Of a stretch of 64,000 bases of DNA, positions 38,181 to 49,027 are shown one piece after another. The position numbers were made by a program, and so were the translations under genes. The first letter of the stretch is position 1, and every line of letters starts with the position of its first letter. The notes under the pieces are model-generated. The model was not told the DNA's origin. It was given only the letters and a program-made list of their open reading frames with translations, and did not search any database. The DNA is from Isoetes taiwanensis. Lineage: Eukaryota > Streptophyta > Lycopodiopsida > Isoetales > Isoetaceae. The stretch lies in NCBI GenBank assembly GCA_021234155.1, contig JAJEKV010000022.1:3660830-3724829 (forward strand), given 5' to 3'.

Positions 38181-38679
38181 GGGAGAGATACTCTTAAAAA
38201 AAAAAAAAACAAATAATAATTGTATACCAACCTGATATCCATGACGAGCATCAGATCTGGTGGGTTGTTCAAATGTACCAAATCTTATCAGATGGTCTTC
38301 AACAACCGTTCTAAGTCGTCTCTTTAGCCCCATACATCTTTTACAATCGCAAACTATTTTGTCCCTCTGCCAATTACAAAAGGTAAGTACTATATACTGC
38401 ACAATAGTTTGAACGGCTGTGATAGATACAATATATGGTAGTATAAACCCTAAACCCTAAACCCTAAACCCTAAATCCTAAATGGACAGAATTGGGCCCG
38501 GACACGTAGTCCTCTCCACTCAAGGTGAAGCCGACCATGCCCTTTCCCGAGTACGACCCTTATATAAGTTTCAATTTCAATAAAGATCTTTTGGAGACGC
38601 GCTAGCCCCGATACATAGAGTCCCCTCCACTCAAGGTGAAGTCGACATATGACCTTGACTACGCGACACCTCAATTTGT
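38181..38679 (-). repeat. Transposase leader/first-coding cassette, copy 1
   Basis: About 500 bp shared with 43203-43716: a poly(A) run after GGGAGAGATACTC, a coding stretch for the transposase-associated domain, a TAAACCC array and two copies of CTCCACTCAAGGTG. On the minus strand 38400-38230 encodes a frame with VCDCKRC and VVEDHLI, which fits the CxCxxC transposase-associated domain of TNP2 proteins. This copy abuts the satellite and has no transposase body after it. Confidence 0.72.
38444..38483 (+). repeat. Interstitial telomere-like repeat, copy 1
   Basis: Four TAAACCC units followed by TAAATCC and TAAA, inside the leader cassette. This is plant-type telomere sequence, too short to be a real telomere. 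Confidence 0.85.
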
Positions 38680-38703
38680 CGATCGGTAAAGAAAAAAATC
38701 TGG

Positions 38704-39060
38704 TCAAAGAAGCTGGACGTGAGATTGATATTGATGGTCTAAATTTTGAAGTGGATATGTGTATGTGTGTACCTGTTCACAGTTGTCTGGAAGGACAAGC
38801 GTCTCACTACCAGGGTACATCTTGCTAGAGTTGACAGCGAAAAAGCCACTTGTTCTATCATACTTTACTGTAGGCCTGGCCCCCCTTAATTGAAGGTCAA
38901 ACCAATCGACATCGAATATGAAGGTCTTAAAATTACCACCAACATCCACCTCCATTATAGTCTTTAACCTCCCGACCCAATCACAGGTGGCTTCCTGACG
39001 ATTAGATCGGCAACACTTGATTGAAACTCCATCGTGAATGATGCCATGACTCCGCAGTCA
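38704..39060 (-). pseudogene. Transposase C-terminal DUF4216-like segment
   Basis: The minus strand encodes DCGVMA then, after a short poorly matching stretch, VGGNFKTFIFDVDWFDLQ. This corresponds to the NSGVMV...VLLFKCDWFD pattern of DUF4216 in CACTA transposases. The reading frame from 38955 to 38704 is open but the upstream link is broken. DUF4216 has no known catalytic role. Confidence 0.7.
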
Positions 39061-39078
39061 CAAGTCTTCCTGTGTATG

Positions 39079-39880
39079 TCAAGAGAACTCACACGATAGT
39101 GGGTCCCATGCCACCATATCGAGGAGTAAGATATATACTGTCAAAAGCACCATTAATGTCAATAGATACAATAACATCAAAAGAAAATACTCGATTTCGA
39201 CATCAACATAATTTGTTGCAACTACCTTTTTCATGACACCTTGTGCGTATGCCCATTCCGTAGCTGTAATATACTCCCCCTTGTAATATGCATCGGTCAA
39301 AGCCCAGTAGTACCCATTCTCTTTCCATCTTGTCGGCAAGGATTCATATCCATCGTGGTACGAGGCTCGCCTATTATGTCGTCTCCATTCATGCCTCTTC
39401 TCTTCCATTTCTTCCTTTGCGTTCTCATAACGAGCAATCCATTTTGCCATTGGTGCCGAATTGTAAAGAAGAAATTGATTAACCTTAATGATCATATCAG
39501 CGGAAATGACTTCTCGTGATACCATTGCCTTCGCCACTACCCCCACAATCTTCTCGCCCCTTCATCACTCCATGTTTAGGTGCATCCGATGTACGGCAGA
39601 AATATATTCCGTCATATAGAAAAGTGACTCTTTTCGCAAGCCATCCCTCTCGCCATACTACCTTCAGGACGTGCTCTTTGACGCACCATATCCTTCAATA
39701 CCTTCATAAACCTTTCCAAGAAAAACATCCATCTGGCATGTACAGTTCCCGTGAGCTCCACTTTCTCAATAAGATGTACCAAAAGATGGGTTTGACTGTC
39801 AAGAAAGCTCGAGGGAAACTCCTTCTCCAACAAGCAACATGCCTCGCCATTTTCACTTTCATCTCTTCAATTTCGCCTTT
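39079..39880 (-). pseudogene. Transposase DUF4218-like region
   Basis: The minus strand has LLEKEFPSSFLDSQTHLLVH, then VHARWMFFLERFMKVLK and RARPEGSMARG. This matches the family pattern FPPSFFDIMVHL...RWMYPFER...RARPEGSIAEG. The following frame (39546-39079) contains the FLLYNSAPMAKWI stretch that usually comes after it. A frame change separates the two parts. Confidence 0.78.
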
Positions 39881-40265
39881 TAAGATATTTTTTTTACACA
39901 TCCACCTATGAGGTCCAAAACAAAAAACTTAGCCACAAATAAAATAGACGGGGGACCACTAAATCAACATGGGTAACAACCTTATGACCTTTGATAGGGC
40001 ACTTATTGCCTCCAATGGTCCCTTGTCTAAAACTCCCCTAAAGGTCAGGGGCATGAAGAACTGCATGATCCAAACACCAAATATAAGTTATGGGTTACAT
40101 TTTATAGTAGTGCATATATGTGGACTATGCAAGAACTTATGCCAGCCATGGACTTTAAACCAGTCAGCTCCCCACTACTTGTGAATGCGGTTCAGTAATG
40201 ATTGCATATAACCGGTTGGTGTTCTAAGGGCCCTTAAATCATCATAAATAGCTCGATGGTCAGCC

Positions 40266-41345
40266 CTAGCAATAACCCATTTTGCCGAGAGGAAGTGGTT
40301 GCCCTTCACCTCGGATCCATGCCTCTTTCTTTGTATTACTTACCTTAAGGTCCATCCTGGCATTTGTTGTGTCTTTTTGACCAAATACATGCTTCCATAA
40401 AGAGTTTCCCACGTTCTTGAAGATATGCATCGGGTCTAAAAGGTGTTGAATCAATAGGTCGGTCCAATATGGTAGTCTATAAAAACGGACTTCCTTTTCA
40501 TATTGGCGATAAAGACTTCCTCCTCCGCGGCTTCCTCGCCACCATCAGATAATTCCTCATCCTCTTTGCCTAGGTTGGCTACGACCTCCAGCCCGCAGTG
40601 CCCCCCCACGGATTTCCCTTGCGGATTTTCCCCTCTTCCTTCTTATCCCAACGCCACCCCATTCTCGTGATGGCATTCCGCTTGGTGGTTCTCAGATAGT
40701 CTACAAGTGCCACCGAATTGTGCACGCTGCTTTCTGAAGGGGTGCGTGAGCGGCAAATACTTCCTAAAACCCTCGTATACTACTTTCTTCAGATGCTTAG
40801 AGTGACGGTGCTGCAACCACATATCATGCAAGGGAAGTGCCCCGATGTCTTAAACCCAGAACACTCGGCAAGCCCAGGAAAGTCATGCATAGTCCACAAT
40901 AGTATACCTCTAAGATTAAAAACGTCATTTTTATGTGCATTGTAGACCTGAATACCTGTGTTCCACAAAGGGAGTAACTCATCCACAATTATTCTTAGGT
41001 ACACATCTAAATTACTTGGTTTTTTCTTCCCAGGTATCAATAAAGTCATCATAATGTGCCCACTCTTCATCAACAACCATGGGGGTATGTTGTAGTTCAC
41101 TATCATCACTGGCCATGTAGACCATGCAGTCGATTGTGTACCATATGGGTTTACGCCATCGGTGGCCAGGCCCAAACGCACGTTACGTGGTTCTTTTTCC
41201 AAAGTCAGGCCATGTCGCATCGACATGCTTCCAAGCTGCACTGTCGCTCGGGACTCGCATCACATCATCACTAGATGCATGTGTAGCCGTGAAGTCCATT
41301 AGGCTAGCCAATGTCTTGCAACGGAACATCAACTTTAACCTATAG
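40266..41345 (-). pseudogene. Transposase TNP2 core domain
   Basis: The clearest block (41241-40789) includes RNVRLGLATDGVNPYG, STWPVMIVNYNIPPW, LLIPGKKKPSNLDVYL and LLWTMHDFPGLAECSG. All are standard TNP2 signatures. It continues in another frame with YLPLTHPFRKQRAQF (40831-40643) and in a third with LLDPMHIFKNVGNSLW (40454-40266). The three frames show at least two frameshifts. Confidence 0.88.
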
Positions 41346-42119
41346 AATAAATTATAGGCAACATATATAAGTACCGAAAAATAAGTGAATTTACAACTAT
41401 TTATAAGAAGTGGTGATGCATATACCTTGGGATTATTGGAAAGTGTCGAATAACCTTTCGAGGAGGTACCGTTTTTCCCTTTAGGTCATTCCTCGTATCT
41501 GGTTCATTACATACGAGACAATGAGTGGACTTCTCATGCTCTCTAGGGGGATAGAAGATCATACAATCATTTGGACATGCATGTATGACTTTATAACCAA
41601 GGCCTGGCCGCTTGAATCATTTTCTTAACTTGAGATCCGGCTTCGGTAGGCATATTGTTCTTCTCTCGAAGGATCTTCGCGCAATAACCTCGCGCGATCT
41701 AAGAGTGGTAAGATAAAAGATGGAGATGGTGGTAAGATAGAAATACTTGATAAGTATGTCACCTCAATAGAGCGAGTAGACACTTGCATTGCTCCACTTG
41801 AACTTGGTTTGGAGATTGAGAATTAGCGGTGCACGCCCGACAAACGAGAGGTTCGAGACGCAGAAATAACTGCGTTTTTCGCTCGATAACAATAGGGTCA
41901 TCGTCCAAGACGACCAATCCTCGAAGGGTATCCCACATCTTCTACCATATCCTCTCCACCACCATCCTCGACATCATCTAAATCAATATCGTAATTCTTG
42001 AAGAGCGTGCAACATATCGAAGCAGGCTCCGTCACGAAAGACTTCGTTCTCGGTTCGATCAATAGTTTCATCCTCTTCATATTGATCGTATGCAATATTT
42101 TCATATTGGTGCGCCTCGC

Positions 42120-43200
42120 TTGAAATTCACGACGATAGGTTTCCCTTTGCCCAGTAACTTAGAACTAATGGATCGGGATGGAGACCGCTCTGAATGAGTT
42201 CATTAAACGTAAGTAACGTATTAACCATCATGTCAAATAATGTAATAAGTATAAAATACATACAACCATTTGTATAGACTCACGTAATGACAAAAACATA
42301 TTTTAAAAAAAAAAAACCTCTTTATTCCTTTTTTTAGTACAACAATACTATTGTTCCATCTCAAATGGGAGAGGTCTATCATAGCGATAGTTGATGAATA
42401 ACTCATCTCCAATGTTTATACTTTTAATAGCACACACCATGATATATCCGCCTTTTACACATCTTGTAAAAAATCTTCCTCCTCCCTCCTTGACACTCTA
42501 AAAATTCACAATTGCATCGCCACACTTTGTCAATAGAACTGTTGATGAACCCCGCAATATTGCCATGAACCCCGGCCGACCATCAATAAACTTCAACTCC
42601 TCATCACATGCCCCCACGCCTATCGACGCAAAGATTGGAATTCATTCCATAAATCCTCATCGCCAAGCATATTTAGTCAAAGTTTGCCAAGTTTTCCAAT
42701 CGCATTCGGGACCCGTGATATGGCATTAATGGAATGTGGGTGTCTCGCTCCACTTCTATACGCGTGCCGGAGATAAGGCCGAATCCAGCTTCTAGACAAT
42801 AATGGTGTATCTTCTTCCCCAATAAGCAAATTCTTGATCCATAGGGATAGGTAAGCCCATCGCCACAAGCCAAATGTCTTGGCGGTGCCTAACAAAGGGT
42901 CGGACTAATCTTTGCAATTCTTCAGAATTTCACGCGCAAGGGCGGTGAGGCCAAAGCGTTCTTGGGAAATGTGCGACACATGCAATGTTCTCATGATTGT
43001 AGCCCTTCGTGTTCTTTCACGCAGGGGAACACTCGGGCCGTTGAGCGCACCCATCCACATTATTGATGAATCGGGTTACCGCCGGTTTCATATGCCTCTA
43101 TGGACAACATTAAACCAAAATCCACATCTAGTTTGGAGGAGACATCAAGATCATCTACCTACATATTTAGATATCATAAACATCTTGAATATATACTTGA
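42120..43200. other. CACTA interior, no assigned feature
   Basis: AT-rich between the transposase first exon and body. There are short runs of A (42302-42317) and minor open frames on both strands (for example 42912-43340 plus), none recognised. It is best read as intron or decayed transposon sequence. Confidence 0.4.
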
Positions 43201-43202
43201 AC

Positions 43203-43716
43203 GGGAGAGATACTCTTAAAAAAAAAAAAAAAAAACAAATAATAATTGTATACCAACCCGATATCCATGACGAAAGCATCGATCCGGTGGGTTGTTCAAA
43301 TGTACCAAATCTTATCGATGGTCTTCAACAACCGTTCTAAGTCGCTCTTCAAGCCCCATACATCTTTTTACAATCGCAAACTATTTTGTCCCTCGCCAAT
43401 TACAAAAGGTAAGTACTATATACGCACAATAGTTTGAACTACTGCGGATAGATACAATATATGGTAGTATAAACCCTAAACCCTAAACCCTAAACCCTAA
43501 ACCCTAAATCCTAAATGGACAGATTGGGCCGGGACACGTAGTCCTCTCCACTCAAGGTGAAGCCGACCATGCCCTTTTCGAAAGTATGCACCCTTTATAT
43601 AAGTTTCAATTTCAATAAAGATCTTTTGGAGACGCGCTTAGCCCCCGATACATAGAGTCCCTCCACTCAAGGTGAAGTCGACATATGACCTTGACTACGC
43701 GACACCTCAATTTTGT
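43203..43716 (-). repeat. Transposase leader/first-coding cassette, copy 2
   Basis: Second copy of the 38181-38679 block in the same orientation, upstream of the transposase body in its direction of transcription, so probably the one belonging to this element. It carries five TAAACCC units instead of four. Small indels alter the coding frame relative to copy 1. Confidence 0.75.
43470..43515 (+). repeat. Interstitial telomere-like repeat, copy 2
   Basis: Five TAAACCC units plus TAAATCC at the same place in the second cassette. Confidence 0.85.
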
Positions 43717-43800
43717 AATCTACATTGTACTTAGTAAGGTATGAAGGTGAGTTTGGGCCGGCACACCGGGTCCTCTCCACTCAAGGTGGAGGCGACCGGT
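43543..43800. repeat. ~115-bp subrepeats with CTCCACTCAAGGTG core
   Basis: The core occurs at about 43543, 43659 and 43772, and also at about 38511 and 38622 in the other cassette. Each is followed by GAAGYCGAC or GAGGCGAC. Spacing is 111-116 bp. They lie upstream of the transposase first coding block and may be promoter or leader repeats. Confidence 0.65.
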
Positions 43801-44142
43801 GTCCTTGACCAAAAACACTGCTTTTTTTTTACTACTCGCAGCATTACGCCCTCTCCTAGTTTATATATGTCTAGGCTACTAAATACAAGAATCGGGCCAC
43901 TTACATGTGACGGTTCCATATCCACCTCCCCGGGTGGTAAGACAACATCAATCTGTCTCCCGGCCATCTCCAAAGGCCGATCATGCCGATGACCATGGCG
44001 ATCCATGTAGGGCAAAAGAACAAGTATAAGATATGGTTAAAAAAAAGAAAACCAAAGGCGCTTAGGTCGGAAGAGGAGCCGAAAAGAAAATAACAATGAA
44101 GGCCGAGAAAGAGTTGTTTATATAGAAATCTTTAACGCCGCG

Positions 44143-44640
44143 ATGCGACGCGGACGCCGCAGCGACGTATTGTCAATCGGCCACATGCCAGTCACCTACG
44201 ACTTGGCAAAGACATGTGGCAAGCACGCATGCATATGTCATATGTTCAGAGGCCACGCCGCATGCGACGATAGTCAATCTGGTCAAAATCCGGTCACATG
44301 CGACCGGGCAAGACGCGGGCAGGCACGCATCGACGTGTCTCGGTTCAGACGCCACGCCGCATGCACGATATAGTCAATAATCAAATTCCAGTCACATGCG
44401 ACCGGCAAGACACGCGGCAAATACGCATCGACGTGTCTTATGTTCTCAGAATGTCACGCGGACGTCACATGTGACGCCACGCCACGCCAAGTCCACCGGG
44501 CGTGGATGATATAGCGAAGTCACTATATCGTCGCCGTGATGCGACATCCACCTGCCGTGACATTTGTCGCGTGACAGTCCGACATTTGTCGTGACATTTG
44601 TCATGACGATGCCGTGAAGATATGCTTTATGAGCATTTCT
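44143..44640. repeat. Inner subterminal repeats of the CACTA element
   Basis: Three tandem copies of a ~100-bp unit start near 44189, 44291 and 44389, each with (C/T)GGTCACATGCGACC or a close variant, then GGCAAGACRYG, CGACGTGTC and CACGCCGCATGC. After them come repeats of GACATTTGTCGTGACA. Such CG-rich short repeats are typical binding sites for CACTA-encoded proteins; binding here is inferred. Confidence 0.65.
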
Positions 44641-46204
44641 ACTCACTCAAAACCACGAGGTTCTCATCGGTTATGAAATTTATGTATATCTATATGTCGT
44701 TCGAAAGCAACCTAAAAATCGAAAGCAAGTTTTGTGTAACAACCTAAAAATCGCAGATACCTCAAAACACTTGAACATAGCTTGATTAGTCGCATCATAG
44801 GTCCGACATTTGTCGTGACATTTGTCGCGGACGATGCCGTGGGGCGATGGCATTTTTAGGCAAATTTTGATCGACGCTTTGACACATGGGACATTAATGC
44901 CTTGGATTTGCAAGGAGTCGCCGGGCGCTTCTCCCACTATCTTTGGACACCAAGTTCCTCATTCAGATTGCATTTTGTTGCTTCTCTAAAGATGTTGGAC
45001 CGAGGATATGGGAGTCCCACTTTTGACTACCCAATCTTCGTTGTAGAAATTCTAGGATAAATCCATATGTCATTTCTAATTCCTTCCTTTTTATCTTTCT
45101 CTCGATCAACCGTAAGCTAAATTATTCATCTTCTTCATATCCTTATTCATCGTGGCATTCATCTTCTTGATATCCATCCCCGATCATATTCATCTTCTTC
45201 ATATTTTTTTACCTTCAAATTCCATTTTGAAAAACGATTTTTAAATCTATATCATATCATATATCCAGCTTTTTGTATTCTACATCATGCTTATATATAC
45301 ATAAGGCGTTGCCTCAAAAATCGGATCAACCGAAGCTAAATTCTCGAGCTCAAAAAATTCGATCAACCAGAGCTAATCGAGCTCAAAACTACCATATTAG
45401 TTATATCAAAAGATAGAATTTAAGTTGCTTCAATACCAAATATCGACTCCAAACAAACCGAAAACTTTACGCAAAAGGGTTGCATCCCGTGATCAACATG
45501 TAATTTCCAAAGACCGCCAGAAGGATCCCTTCGCCACCGATGTAAAATTTTTACCTTGGATATCTCTCTCAAACGAAACCACATCATTCAATTCGCAAAT
45601 TCTTTTGCCTTGACAAACCCGCTCCAAGCCTTTTGTGAAGACATAACTTTGCTTAACTATCCCAATAATAAAAGATCTAAATTTCCACATGCATTGATTT
45701 TCATCTATAAACGTAAGCATCTTACCTTTTTTTTTTTCTCCACAATTCCATCATAAGGCAAATGTTTTTCGTTGATTTTGGAATGACGAAATGAAACAAA
45801 AATCCAACGCAGAATCGTTATCAAATCAAGCCGCCCACTTGGTTGCACAAGCACGAAATGAAATGCCGCCTCAAGGACTTTCTTATCTAACCAATCTACA
45901 CTATCTTGAGAGCCAACTAGATCCACCACGTAAATATCCGGGTGGAGTGTCTAGTATAATATCCTCTAGGTTGAACTTTGTGGCACGATGGCTCAAGATC
46001 AAACGTGAATCCAAGCTCTCTCAAAAGATGACGCCGATCATTTTCTATACTCCTTGCCAACCCCCATCGAGAAAACTACGTAATATCTTCGCCACACCGG
46101 AGATTATTTGCGTGGTCGAACTTGATAAGAATGCATTCGCCAGAAGCTACAAGTCGAGACTCATTTGTGCACAGTCCCATATTAGCCATTCGCAACCGGA
46201 CCTG
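44641..46204. other. CACTA interior, unrecognised, possibly captured sequence
   Basis: AT-rich. One more GACATTTGTCGTGACATTTGTCG block is at about 44806. A plus-strand frame of 144 codons lies at 45791-46225 and minus-strand frames at 45929-45705 and 45720-45493; the last has gene-like text (CELNDVVSFERD-like) but no family I can name. Since a helicase gene piece follows immediately, part of this may be upstream sequence of that gene. Confidence 0.35.
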
Positions 46205-46975
46205 ATAAATTGGTTAGAATATTAGAATACAATTGCAGGAGATGAAGAAGCAAATCTAGACAATGACCTGATAACAATAGAACTTCTGAAGCACCAGGTA
46301 TGACTAGATATATTATTATTTCATATTTTATAGCCGCGAATTGACATGGTTGGGATGTAATATAGCATATTGCCCTTGCTTGGATGGAGAAATCTGAACT
46401 CGTATGCATTGTCTGGGAACTCATATGTTTATAATTATCAAATTATCGTGGATTTGGAAAGACAATCCTCGCAATTGCTTTGATTTTGAAGGCTAGACCA
46501 AAACGGCCCAAAACTAAGGGGCATAACAAACATTAGGTGGCTTAGAATTATTCGATGAAGCTCAATCCATCGTAAATGCTCACACTAAAAGTTCACGTGC
46601 TGCTGGGGCTTAAGGGCACAACGAAGATGGTGCCTTTCTGGAACGCCAATTCAAAACCAAATTGACGATCTCTATAGTTATTTTCGATTTTTAAGGTATT
46701 ATCCTTATGATGACAGAACTGTATTTAACAATGAAATAAGGAATCAGATCCAAAGAAACCATGTTATGGGGGTACAAGTTTACCGCAAGCTCATATTAAA
46801 CACTATAATGCTTCTGCAGACAAAAGGTAAAAGTGTGGGATTTTTCTTATGTTCTTGCACAAATTTTAAGGCTTTATCATGTTCTTCTCAAAGAACAATG
46901 ATTGACAACAAGCCTATTGTCAAGTTACCTTCAAGGATTGTAAACTTGGAACAACTAGATTTTGACACGTAACAA
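46205..46975 (+). pseudogene. Captured fragment of a SNF2-family helicase gene (CHR28/FRG-like)
   Basis: Conserved pieces run in the order of a plant SNF2/RING helicase: LDNDLITIELLKHQ, a 68-bp GT-AG intron (46298-46365), HIALAWMEK, GFGKTILAIALILKARP (motif I, normally GLGKT, ~46450), a broken DEAQS (motif II, ~46553), LRAQRRWCLSGTPIQN (motif III, ~46610) then DDLYSYFRFLRYYPYDD, an intron from 46827, and PIVKLPSRIVNLEQLDF. The text between motifs I and II is largely missing, frames change and stops are present. It ends where subterminal repeats begin. The parent protein would be an ATP-dependent chromatin factor. It lies opposite in strand to the transposase and inside the element, which suggests capture; retained introns imply capture from genomic DNA. 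Confidence 0.82.
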
Positions 46976-47707
46976 CGCCGCTTTTATAATGAACAATTTA
47001 TAGCGGTAGCACATCTATCGCGGATGATGCATGCGCGCAGCAACACGCTTTAAATGAAGCCGCAGGTTGGTCGCCGAGTCTTTTTTCGGACATGTATCAA
47101 TCGCATGTGTATTGAATTTGTAATCCTAAAACCATTAACCTTCGTGGTATAAAAAATATACGCCACATGCGACCACCTACGCCACATACGCCACATATAA
47201 CGCATCGACGTGTCATATACGCCATCATATATACATACCGACGTGTCATATACGCCACATATAACGCATCGACGTGTCATATACGCCACATAATGCGCAT
47301 CGGGCGTGTCATATACGCCACATACGCCACATATACGTGATCGACGCGGTCATATACGACACATATGTCACATACGTCACATATACGACGTCGCATGCGA
47401 CGTCACGTCGTAAACATCCACCTGGCGAGACACCTGTCATCCACCAGGCGCCCAAGCCCACCTGGCGTCACAGATGGGCCAAGCATCAGACGCCGTGATG
47501 CGACGCCGACGCCGCAGCGCCCACCGGGGCGTGACACTGCCGCCCACCGGGCGCAGCGCCCACCGGGCGTGATGTGACCGCCACGCCACTTGTCGACGTC
47601 GCGACCACACGCCGCGATGCGACGGTGAAACCGGCGATGTGACGTCGCATTGACGTCGCATGGTCACGTTATTTGCGACGTCACGTCGCACAGACGTTGC
47701 GAGCCCA
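46976..47707. repeat. Right subterminal repeats of the CACTA element
   Basis: Dense CG-rich repeats. CGACGTGTCATATACGCC and shorter variants occur several times in 47200-47350, followed by CACCGGGCG, GCATCGACG and GACGTCGCATG(C)GACGTCAC blocks to the terminus. Many are palindromic around GACGTC. Short open frames here are by-products of the repeats. Confidence 0.72.
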
Positions 47708-47736
47708 CGTCGCTAAATGTCCATTCTCTTGTTGTG
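47708..47736 (-). repeat. CACTA right terminal inverted repeat
   Basis: On the minus strand the end reads CACAACAAGAGAATGG then ACATTTAGCGACG. The CACTA core has become CACAA. The partner TIR was not found. Confidence 0.7.
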
Positions 47737-48955
47737 GATGAGGAAAAGGGAAGGGACAAGGGGGAACAAGAAAAGGATGGAGAGAGGGGAAAAGAAAAGG
47801 GGCATAGAAAAAAGGAAAGTGAGAAGAAAGAAAAAGGAAAGGAAAAAGGGGGAAAGGGAACCTAGGTAAAGGTCACAAGGAAAAAGAAAGAGGGAAACGA
47901 GAAAAGGGAAGGGGGGAAGGCCATGAGAGAAAAGGGAAGAGGAAAATGGTGAAGAAAGGGAAAAGAGAAAAAAGGGAAAAGAAAAGGGGCAAGAGAGAAA
48001 GGGTGGGGAAAAGAGGAAAATGGGTATAGGAAATAAGAGAATAAAACAAATGTGCAAAAGGCATGGAAAAAAGGAAAAAGAAAAGGAAAGGAAGGGAAAA
48101 AGTGCACAGGAAAAGGATCGGCAAAGGAGGAAAATGGAAAGAAAAAAATCCAGCAAGAAAAGGAAACGGGAAAAAAGGGAAAGGGAAAGGGAAGCAGGGG
48201 AGTGATGGAGGGGAGGGAAAGGGAAAAAGGACATGAGGAAAGGAAAAGAGAAAAGAAAAAGGAAGGGTTGAAAGAAGGGAAAATTGCACGGGAAGAGAGA
48301 AAGGGTGGGAAAAGGAGGAAAAGGAAGCACGGGAAAAATAGAAAGAAGAAAAGGGTAGGAAAAAGGGCATGGGAAAAGGGAAATAGAAAAGAAAAAAGAA
48401 TGGAAAAGAGGGGAAGAGAGAGAGGCACGGGAAAAAGGAAATGAGGAAAATGGAAAAGGGGAAGAGAAAAAGGGAACATGGAAAAGGGAAAGAGGGAAAG
48501 GGTGAGGAGATTTAAAAAGGGAAGGTAAAAAGGGCATAAAAAACGGGAGGGAGAAAAGAAAAATGGAAGGGAAAAGGGCACACAAAAAAAGGAGGAAAAG
48601 AGTGGGAAAAGGAGGAAAAGAGAAGGGAAAATAGGCATGGAAAAGGGCGAAAGAGTAAAAGGTTGAGAAAAAGGGAAGACATGGAAAAATGGTGGGGAAA
48701 AGAGAAGGCATAAAAAAAGAGAAAGGGGAAGGGAAAAGGGCAAAGAAAAAAGAGAAGAGGGAAAAGGTGGAGAAAGGAGCAAAAGGGAAGGGAAAAAGGT
48801 TATCGGGAACAGGGAAGGGGGAAGGAAAGGGATGGGAAAACAAGGAAACATGTGAGAAAGACGAGAAAAAAAAAAGGAAAAGAAAAAAAAAGTAGAGAAA
48901 ATAAGAAAAAATGAAATGTGGGATAGAGCAAAAGGGAAAGGGAAAGGGATAGGGC
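47737..48955 (+). repeat. 1.2-kb polypurine (GGGAAAAG-type) tract
   Basis: Almost only A and G on the plus strand, in irregular GGGAAAAGGG/GAAAGAGG blocks with occasional CAT or T. It starts right after the CACTA terminus and stops just before the GDSL pseudogene. The complementary strand appears as reading frames of about 370 codons only because a pyrimidine strand cannot contain stop codons. Confidence 0.9.
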
Positions 48956-49027
48956 TTTTCTCACTGCATCCCAAAGCATTTACAGGATCTCAACTTATGC
49001 CCAGCAACGCTGGGCACCATTACTAGT

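Larger units (their letters stand above)
38690..43420 (-). pseudogene. TNP2-type CACTA transposase, broken
   Basis: Domains in transcript order: a transposase-associated CxCxxC segment (43420-43230), an acidic N-terminal stretch (42104-41898), a segment with CPNDC and CLVCNEPD zinc-ligand pairs (41600-41430), the TNP2 core (41345-40266), a DUF4218-like region (39880-39080) and a DUF4216-like region (39060-38704). An intron is likely at about 41420-41345 (AAG|GTATATGC donor). The reading frame changes repeatedly between these blocks and several in-frame stops occur, so no full protein can be made. The protein would recognise and cut the element's ends. The large 42.1-43.2 kb gap between the first block and the body may be intron or an insertion. 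Confidence 0.82.
38178..47736 (-). mobile_element. Decayed CACTA (En/Spm) DNA transposon
   Basis: The minus strand carries broken TNP2-type transposase domains in the usual order. The right end reads, on the minus strand, CACAACAAGAGAATGG followed by ACATTTAGCGACG. This is close to the CACTACAAGAAAATGG...TTTAGCGACG type of terminus known for plant CACTA elements. GC-rich subterminal repeats lie just inside it. No matching left terminus is visible: at 38177 the DNA changes directly to satellite. The element is therefore truncated or rearranged on the left. It contains a duplicated first-exon cassette and a captured host-gene fragment. Confidence 0.8.

Noticed and set aside
38444-38483. TAAACCC array as a true telomere or chromosome end
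   Set aside because: Only four or five units, repeated inside a transposon cassette, with ordinary DNA on both sides.
40718-41345. Plus-strand frames of 70-75 codons over the transposase
   Set aside because: They are shadows of the clearly conserved minus-strand TNP2 core.
43731-44015. Minus-strand 94-codon frame as the CACTA second gene
   Set aside because: No similarity I can support, and it overlaps the subrepeat region.
47713-48974. Minus-strand reading frames of about 370 codons rich in F, P, S and L
   Set aside because: They are the complement of a purine tract. A strand made of pyrimidines has no stop codons, so length means nothing here.
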